A program made the translations under genes and the position numbers. Below, piece by piece: positions 6,801 to 10,153 of a stretch of DNA of 10,153 bases; position 1 is the stretch's first letter, and every line of letters starts with the position of its first letter. The stretch lies in assembly GCA_016789785.1 (NCBI GenBank), contig JAEUQE010000280.1, positions 1 through 10,153 on the forward strand, written 5' to 3'. Below the pieces are notes generated by a model. It did not search any database, was not told the origin of the DNA, and worked only from the letters and a program-made list of their open reading frames with translations. Source of the DNA: Bryobacterales bacterium (GTDB lineage: Bacteria; Acidobacteriota; Terriglobia; Bryobacterales; Bryobacteraceae).

Positions 6801-6840
6801 TCGAAGCGTGCGACTCACCCTTTCAGGCTCGACGCTTCGA
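6801..6840. repeat. Inverted repeat spanning the end of the acyltransferase gene
   Basis: Perfect 9-base arms TCGAAGCGT (6801-6809) and ACGCTTCGA (6832-6840) flank 22 bases that contain the acyltransferase stop codon (6815-6817). In the minus-strand transcript this could form a hairpin around the end of the message, between the acyltransferase and propeller genes. No T-tract follows, so it is not a classical terminator. It might be an mRNA-end or processing structure, or a chance dyad. Confidence 0.45.
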
Positions 6841-7546
6841 TCAGCGCCGCGACTTCGCGACGCAGTTGTTCGGTGAGTTGGCCACGCTGCTTCTGCTCAT
6901 AGCCAGCAGTGTCAATGGGTACGCCAATCCGCAGTTCGACATCGGCGCCGCGAATCTCCTTGGCTTTCGCCGGCAGGACGCGCTGCGTGCCCGTGACCGC
7001 CACCGGAACAATCGGGGTCTGCGAACGAATGGCCATTAGCGCCGTGCCGTCCTTGAACTCTTGCAGCCTGCCATCCATCGATCGCGTTCCTTCCGGAAAC
7101 ACGAGTACGGACATCTTTTCGCGATGGATGACTGCCGCGGCCTCGGTCATGCTGCGCAGCGTCGCACGCGCATCTCCACGATCGATCGCGATATGGCCCT
7201 GGGCCTTCATGTACCAGCCCATGAAAGGAATGGAGAACAGTTCGCGCTTGGCCAGGAAACGCAGCGTGCGGGGCAGATGCGCCACCAGCAACGGCGAATC
7301 AATGAGGCTCAGATGATTCGACGCGAAGATGTAGTGCTGCCCTTCGGCAAGGTTCTCCGCACCATGGATCTTCACGCGCGCGCCGCACAGCCACAGCATG
7401 CAACGCGCCCAGTAGCGCCAGATGGCGGTGTGTGTTTCCTGCTTCACGAGCGGCATGATCGCGAAGGAGAACGTACACAGAATCGCGGTCCAGGCAAAGC
7501 ACGCTGGAATGGTGAGGATCAGCGAACGGTAGAGCGCAAATGGCAT
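6815..7546 (-). CDS. plsC: 1-acyl-sn-glycerol-3-phosphate acyltransferase (PlsC family)
   Basis: The 243-residue inner-membrane protein has all main PlsC/LPLAT motifs. The catalytic block NHLSLID has the histidine and aspartate of HX4D at H78 and D83. The glycerolphosphate-binding region is GHIAIDRGD (117-125). The third block is FPEGTRS (150-156), and a VPVAVTGT segment (180-187) matches the fourth. Hydrophobic N-terminal segments (about 6-33) anchor it in the membrane. The enzyme transfers a fatty acyl group to lysophosphatidic acid to make phosphatidic acid, the precursor of phospholipids. A related role, such as acylating another lyso-lipid, cannot be excluded. The length is normal. It is the first gene of the minus-strand run, divergent from the reductase gene at 7632 with 85 bp between them. 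A TACACT lies 15 nt upstream of its start. Confidence 0.92.
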   Translation of the reverse strand: MPFALYRSLILTIPACFAWTAILCTFSFAIMPLVKQETHTAIWRYWARCMLWLCGARVKIHGAENLAEGQHYIFASNHLSLIDSPLLVAHLPRTLRFLAKRELFSIPFMGWYMKAQGHIAIDRGDARATLRSMTEAAAVIHREKMSVLVFPEGTRSMDGRLQEFKDGTALMAIRSQTPIVPVAVTGTQRVLPAKAKEIRGADVELRIGVPIDTAGYEQKQRGQLTEQLRREVAALIEASSLKG

Positions 7547-7561
7547 TCAGGCGAAAGTTCC

Positions 7562-7567
7562 AGTGTA
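7562..7567 (-). promoter_or_regulatory. Candidate -10 element in the divergent 85-bp intergenic region
   Basis: On the minus strand TACACT lies 15 nt before the acyltransferase ATG, at a plausible distance for a -10 box with a short leader. No good -35 is found at the usual spacing. The rest of 7547-7631 holds no recognisable promoter for the plus-strand gene. Confidence 0.28.
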
Positions 7568-7631
7568 GACCACTCGCGCGACCATCTGGCCTTGGTTTGC
7601 GTTCCGGGCCGCACGGATGCACCATTGAGGG

Positions 7632-8285
7632 ATGCGTCGAAGATGCGCCGTCATCGCGGGAGCGTCGGGGCTGGTGGGCCGATCCTGCCTCGATGCGCTG
7701 CTCGCCTCGGATCACTACTCGAGCGTGGTCGCACTTCTGCGGCGTCCCCTGGACATTGTGAGCCCGAAGCTTGTGCAACGCGTGGTGAGCTTCGATCGCA
7801 TTGAGCCCGCGGCGGAGTTGCCAGAAGGCGTGGCGTTCTGCGCGCTCGGCACTACGATTCGCAAGGCTGGTTCTCAGGAAGCTTTCCGCAAAGTGGACTT
7901 CGAATACGCTGTGAACTTTGCGAAGTGGGCGCGGCAGGGCGGTGCGTCCCGGTTCGTGCTGGTCAGCAGCGTGGACGCTTCTTCCAAGTCGTCGAACTTC
8001 TATCTGCGCGTGAAGGGCGAAGTGGAAGACGCGGTGCGGGGTCTCGGTTTCGAAACAGTCCACATCCTGCGGCCGAGCTTTCTGCTTGGCGACCGTGGCG
8101 AAGAGCGCCTCGGCGAACGCATGGGAATTGCCGCGGCGAAGGCGATGCAGTTCGCACTGCTTGGTGGACTCCGGCGCTACCGGCCGGTAGAGGCGAGTGC
8201 GGTGGCAGCCGCGATGTCGCGCGCGGGGCTTCGTGAGGAAACCGGCGTGCACATCTGGCGATGGCAGGAGATCAGCAACGGTTGA
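7632..8285 (+). CDS. NAD(P)-binding atypical SDR (TIP30/HTATIP2-like) oxidoreductase
   Basis: The 217-residue protein has an N-terminal Rossmann fold with the glycine-rich loop GASGLVG (10-16) and CALGTTIRKAGSQEAFRKVDFEYAV (70-94), the characteristic segment of TIP30/HTATIP2-like atypical SDRs. It also has SSVDASS (112-118) and a YLRVK (124-128) that fits the YxxxK catalytic pair. Then come a GEVEDAVRGLGFETVHILRPSFLLGDR stretch (129-155), again typical, and the RRYRPVEASAVAAAM region (181-195). The substrate is unknown for bacterial members. An in-frame stop at 7626-7628 leaves ATG 7632 as the first possible start, and a GAGGG directly abuts it. Such close spacing is poor, so initiation may be weak or leaderless. 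It is divergent from the acyltransferase gene and 50 nt upstream of the ceramidase-like gene. Confidence 0.88.
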   Translation: MRRRCAVIAGASGLVGRSCLDALLASDHYSSVVALLRRPLDIVSPKLVQRVVSFDRIEPAAELPEGVAFCALGTTIRKAGSQEAFRKVDFEYAVNFAKWARQGGASRFVLVSSVDASSKSSNFYLRVKGEVEDAVRGLGFETVHILRPSFLLGDRGEERLGERMGIAAAKAMQFALLGGLRRYRPVEASAVAAAMSRAGLREETGVHIWRWQEISNG

Positions 8286-8290
8286 GCGCG

Positions 8291-8318
8291 CGGCACCGCC
8301 TCTTCTCAGCGGTTGCCG
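8291..8318 (+). terminator. Stem-loop between the reductase and ceramidase-like genes
   Basis: CGGCACCGC (8291-8299) can pair with GCGGTTGCCG (8309-8318) through nine base pairs with one bulged T and a 9-base loop. It begins five bases after the reductase stop and is followed by TTCTAT, a poor U-tract. It could be a weak terminator or an mRNA 3' end, or a leader structure for the next gene. Along with a possible -10 (TATCAT, 8322-8327) downstream, it suggests that the next gene may have its own transcript. Confidence 0.4.
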
Positions 8319-8335
8319 TTCTATCATGACAACGT

Positions 8336-9604
8336 ATGCTTCTCCGATTGCTGCTGCCGATGGCCATCCTCTCACTCCCAGTCCTTGCACAGAAGTTTGA
8401 AGCCGCCGCCGCAAAGCGCATCATCACGCCCGACCCGCTGCTTCCGGTCAGCGGTGGCATGGGCCCCACGGCGCCAGCCAGATCCAAACAGGGCGACCTT
8501 ACCGCACGAGCCATCGTCTTCCGGGCAGGCGATGAAGCGGTGGCCATCGTCAGCGTCGACCTGCTCGGTTTTCCATCAGTCCTCGGCGATCGCGCGCGAG
8601 CCATGGTGCCGCGCATGAAGCCTGAGAAGATCCTCATCGGCGCGACCCACACTCATAGCGCTCCCGATGTCTACGCGTTCCCCGATGGCAAAGGTGGACA
8701 CACGGGCTCACTCGCCTACATGAAGTTCGTCACCGAGCAGGTGGCAGCGGCAATCAACGATGCGCTTGATCATCTGCAGCCCGCCGAAATCCGCATCGCA
8801 TCAGGTGAGGCCAAGGGCAAGATCGCCTACAACTACTACGCGCCCGACCTCTACGATCGCCGCGCCAGCGTCCTGCAGGCGAGAAACCTGCAAGGCCAGC
8901 CCATCGCGACACTGGTGAACTACGCCGTTCATCCCGAAGTGCTGGGCAATGAGCAGGGAATTCTGAGCCCCGATCTCGTGGGTCCGATGTGCGATCGCAT
9001 CGAGAAGGAATTTGGTGGCATGGCGATGTTCATGAACGGCGCGCAAGGCGGCATGATCACCGCGGATAACCGCAACCTGGAGGATGCGCGCGATCCGCTG
9101 CGAGCCTACTGGCGCGATAGCCGCACCTGGGCGGAGTGCGAACGCATCGGCGGCTTGCTCGCCAGCGAATCCTTGCGCATCATTGGACCCGCAACGTGGC
9201 AGCGCGCGCCCGTGCTGGAATGCAAATCGATGGATGTGAAGTTCCCCGTCGAGTCAAAGGAAATGTGGGCCGTGGTCGAGCACTCACCGCTGAACTATCC
9301 ACGCGGCTCCGATCGCACCGTATCCACGCGCGTCAATCTGGTGAATCTCGGCAACGCGCAGATGCTCACCATTCCCGGCGAAGCGTTGCCCAATATCGGC
9401 TTCTATATGAAGCGCAAGATGGGCGGTGAGCACCAGTTCCTGTTCGGCCTCACCAACGACGCCTTCGGCTACATCCTCACGAAGGTCGACTTCAACAGCT
9501 TCGCAGCCTACCGTTACATCTCGCGGGTTTCCATGGGCGAGATGACGGGCGAGATCTACATGCAACATGCACTCGATCTCATCAAATCGGCCAAGCGTGA
9601 TTGA
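8336..9604 (+). CDS. Secreted neutral/alkaline ceramidase-superfamily protein with altered nucleophile motif
   Basis: The 422-residue protein starts with a signal peptide (MLLRLLLPMAILSLPVLA, cut near residue 19). It follows the N-terminal catalytic domain of neutral ceramidases: AAAAKRIITPD near the start, THTHSAPD (104-111), VNYAVHPEVLG (194-204), LSPDLVGP (210-217), MNGAQGG (233-239), IPGEALP (346-352) and GLTNDAFGY (371-379). By analogy with Pseudomonas ceramidase, H107, H199, E349 and Y379 would be the zinc ligands. The motif holding the catalytic serine in true ceramidases (NxGDVSPN) is here NGAQGGMIT, so ceramide hydrolysis is doubtful. It is shorter than full ceramidases (about 650-780 residues) and lacks their C-terminal domain, as do many related acidobacterial proteins of unknown substrate. 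The ATG has no Shine-Dalgarno. TATCAT ends 8 nt before it, so leaderless expression is possible. Confidence 0.83.
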   Translation: MLLRLLLPMAILSLPVLAQKFEAAAAKRIITPDPLLPVSGGMGPTAPARSKQGDLTARAIVFRAGDEAVAIVSVDLLGFPSVLGDRARAMVPRMKPEKILIGATHTHSAPDVYAFPDGKGGHTGSLAYMKFVTEQVAAAINDALDHLQPAEIRIASGEAKGKIAYNYYAPDLYDRRASVLQARNLQGQPIATLVNYAVHPEVLGNEQGILSPDLVGPMCDRIEKEFGGMAMFMNGAQGGMITADNRNLEDARDPLRAYWRDSRTWAECERIGGLLASESLRIIGPATWQRAPVLECKSMDVKFPVESKEMWAVVEHSPLNYPRGSDRTVSTRVNLVNLGNAQMLTIPGEALPNIGFYMKRKMGGEHQFLFGLTNDAFGYILTKVDFNSFAAYRYISRVSMGEMTGEIYMQHALDLIKSAKRD

Positions 9605-9605
9605 T

Positions 9606-10153
9606 ATGCAAAGCGCGACTGACGGGCTCGCCGGCGAGTTCCTCCAGCATGCGGGCAACGGAAGGATTGGCGAGGTGGAGCGGATGCTCGCCCGCCATCC
9701 GGACCTTGTCCATGCCACAGGCCCGCATCCATTCTGGGGCGGCCGCCCGCAGGCGCTGCATGTGGCGATCGAGACCGGAAGGCGCGATCTGTTCGATCTG
9801 CTGCTGCGGGCGGGTGCCGACCCGTCAGGCCGCAATAATGAGTACGGTCACTGGTCGCCACTGATGCTCGCGATCCATCGGGATCAGGATGCGATGAGAG
9901 ATGCGCTGCGCACGGCTGGCGCGCGCACGGGCATCGTGGAGGCGCTGATGCTCGCTGACGATGCTTTGCTTGAATCACTTTTGCAGCAGGCCGGATCGCT
10001 GCCGGAGATCGTGCCGAACAATGGCTCGCTGCTCAACTTCGCACGCACGCCGTTCGCCATCGACAGGCTCATCGAGTTGGGCGCGTCGATCGATCTCCGG
10101 GATCAGTGGGGCACGTCGCCAGTGGAGTCGCTGAGCCGGCTCGGCGCAAGAGG
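9606..10153 (+). CDS. Ankyrin-repeat protein, N-terminal part, cut by the window end
   Basis: The frame from ATG 9606 is open to the last base and gives 182 residues of an ankyrin-repeat protein without reaching a stop. Repeats are visible: ALHVAIETGRRDLFDLLLRAGADPSGRN (50-77), SPLMLAIHRDQDAMRDALRTAGA (84-106), a degenerate one around EALMLADDALLESLLQQAG (112-130), and LLNFARTPFAIDRLIELGASIDLRDQWGTSPVESL (142-176). The first helix pair (residues 8-34, GEVERMLARHPDLV) is the usual capping unit. Ankyrin stacks bind other proteins; the partner here is unknown. The ATG follows the ceramidase-like stop after 1 nt (TGA-T-ATG), which suggests translational coupling. An in-frame GTG at 9597 would overlap that gene by 8 nt. 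No signal peptide is seen, so it probably acts in the cytoplasm. Confidence 0.85.
   Translation, partial: MQSATDGLAGEFLQHAGNGRIGEVERMLARHPDLVHATGPHPFWGGRPQALHVAIETGRRDLFDLLLRAGADPSGRNNEYGHWSPLMLAIHRDQDAMRDALRTAGARTGIVEALMLADDALLESLLQQAGSLPEIVPNNGSLLNFARTPFAIDRLIELGASIDLRDQWGTSPVESLSRLGAR

Noticed and set aside
7299..8414. A 371-residue open frame on the minus strand running across the reductase gene and into the acyltransferase gene.
   Set aside because: It overlaps two genes with clear family motifs, has an arginine/histidine-rich composition typical of an antisense frame in GC-rich DNA, and shows no domain.
9601..9864. Open frame of 87 residues at the start of the ankyrin region.
   Set aside because: It is in the wrong frame; the frame from 9606 shows clear ankyrin repeats and stays open to the window end.

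Overview
The window looks like chromosome from a GC-rich Acidobacteriota, most likely the Solibacter/Bryobacter lineage. The best evidence is the PadR regulator joined to a large stand-alone MacB/FtsX-type permease with an N-terminal 'permease prefix' (the ADOP type), an arrangement greatly expanded in Acidobacteriota. The PQQ-type propeller, TIP30-like reductase and ceramidase-like secreted protein fit the same group. This taxonomic call is inference from gene content; there is no rRNA or marker gene here.

Layout, left to right. Positions 1-120 hold the C-terminal end of a plus-strand PIN-domain (VapC-type) toxin, followed by a hairpin and palindrome between convergent genes. Eight minus-strand genes then run from 7546 down to 199. 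Read in transcription order they are a PlsC-type acyltransferase, a secreted PQQ-like beta-propeller, an unrecognised four-helix membrane protein with a large soluble domain, a ribbon-helix-helix (RHH) protein, a DUF433 antitoxin with its overlapping DUF5615 PIN-like toxin, and the PadR/ADOP pair. The stretch of about 170 bp upstream of padR carries AT-rich palindromes that look like the PadR operator, and a short plus-strand segment that may be the tail of a lost RHH antitoxin gene. From 7632 to the right edge three plus-strand genes run divergently: a TIP30/HTATIP2-like SDR reductase, a secreted ceramidase-superfamily protein, and an ankyrin-repeat protein cut by the window end.

How the genes may work together. 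PadR almost certainly autoregulates itself and the permease, whose start lies 1 nt after the padR stop. DUF433/DUF5615 is a standard four-base-overlap toxin-antitoxin pair. The propeller and the membrane protein are 6 nt apart, so they are probably co-transcribed and may act together at the envelope. The ceramidase-like and ankyrin genes are separated by 1 nt and are probably translationally coupled. The acyltransferase and the ceramidase-like protein hint at a lipid theme around 6800-9600, but that is only suggestive.

I see no IS element, CRISPR array, tRNA, rRNA or convincing new defence system. The points most worth a second look are the ceramidase-like protein, which keeps the zinc-ligand pattern but has lost the family nucleophile motif, the uncharacterised membrane protein paired with the propeller, and the run of toxin-antitoxin pieces between 1 and 4250.
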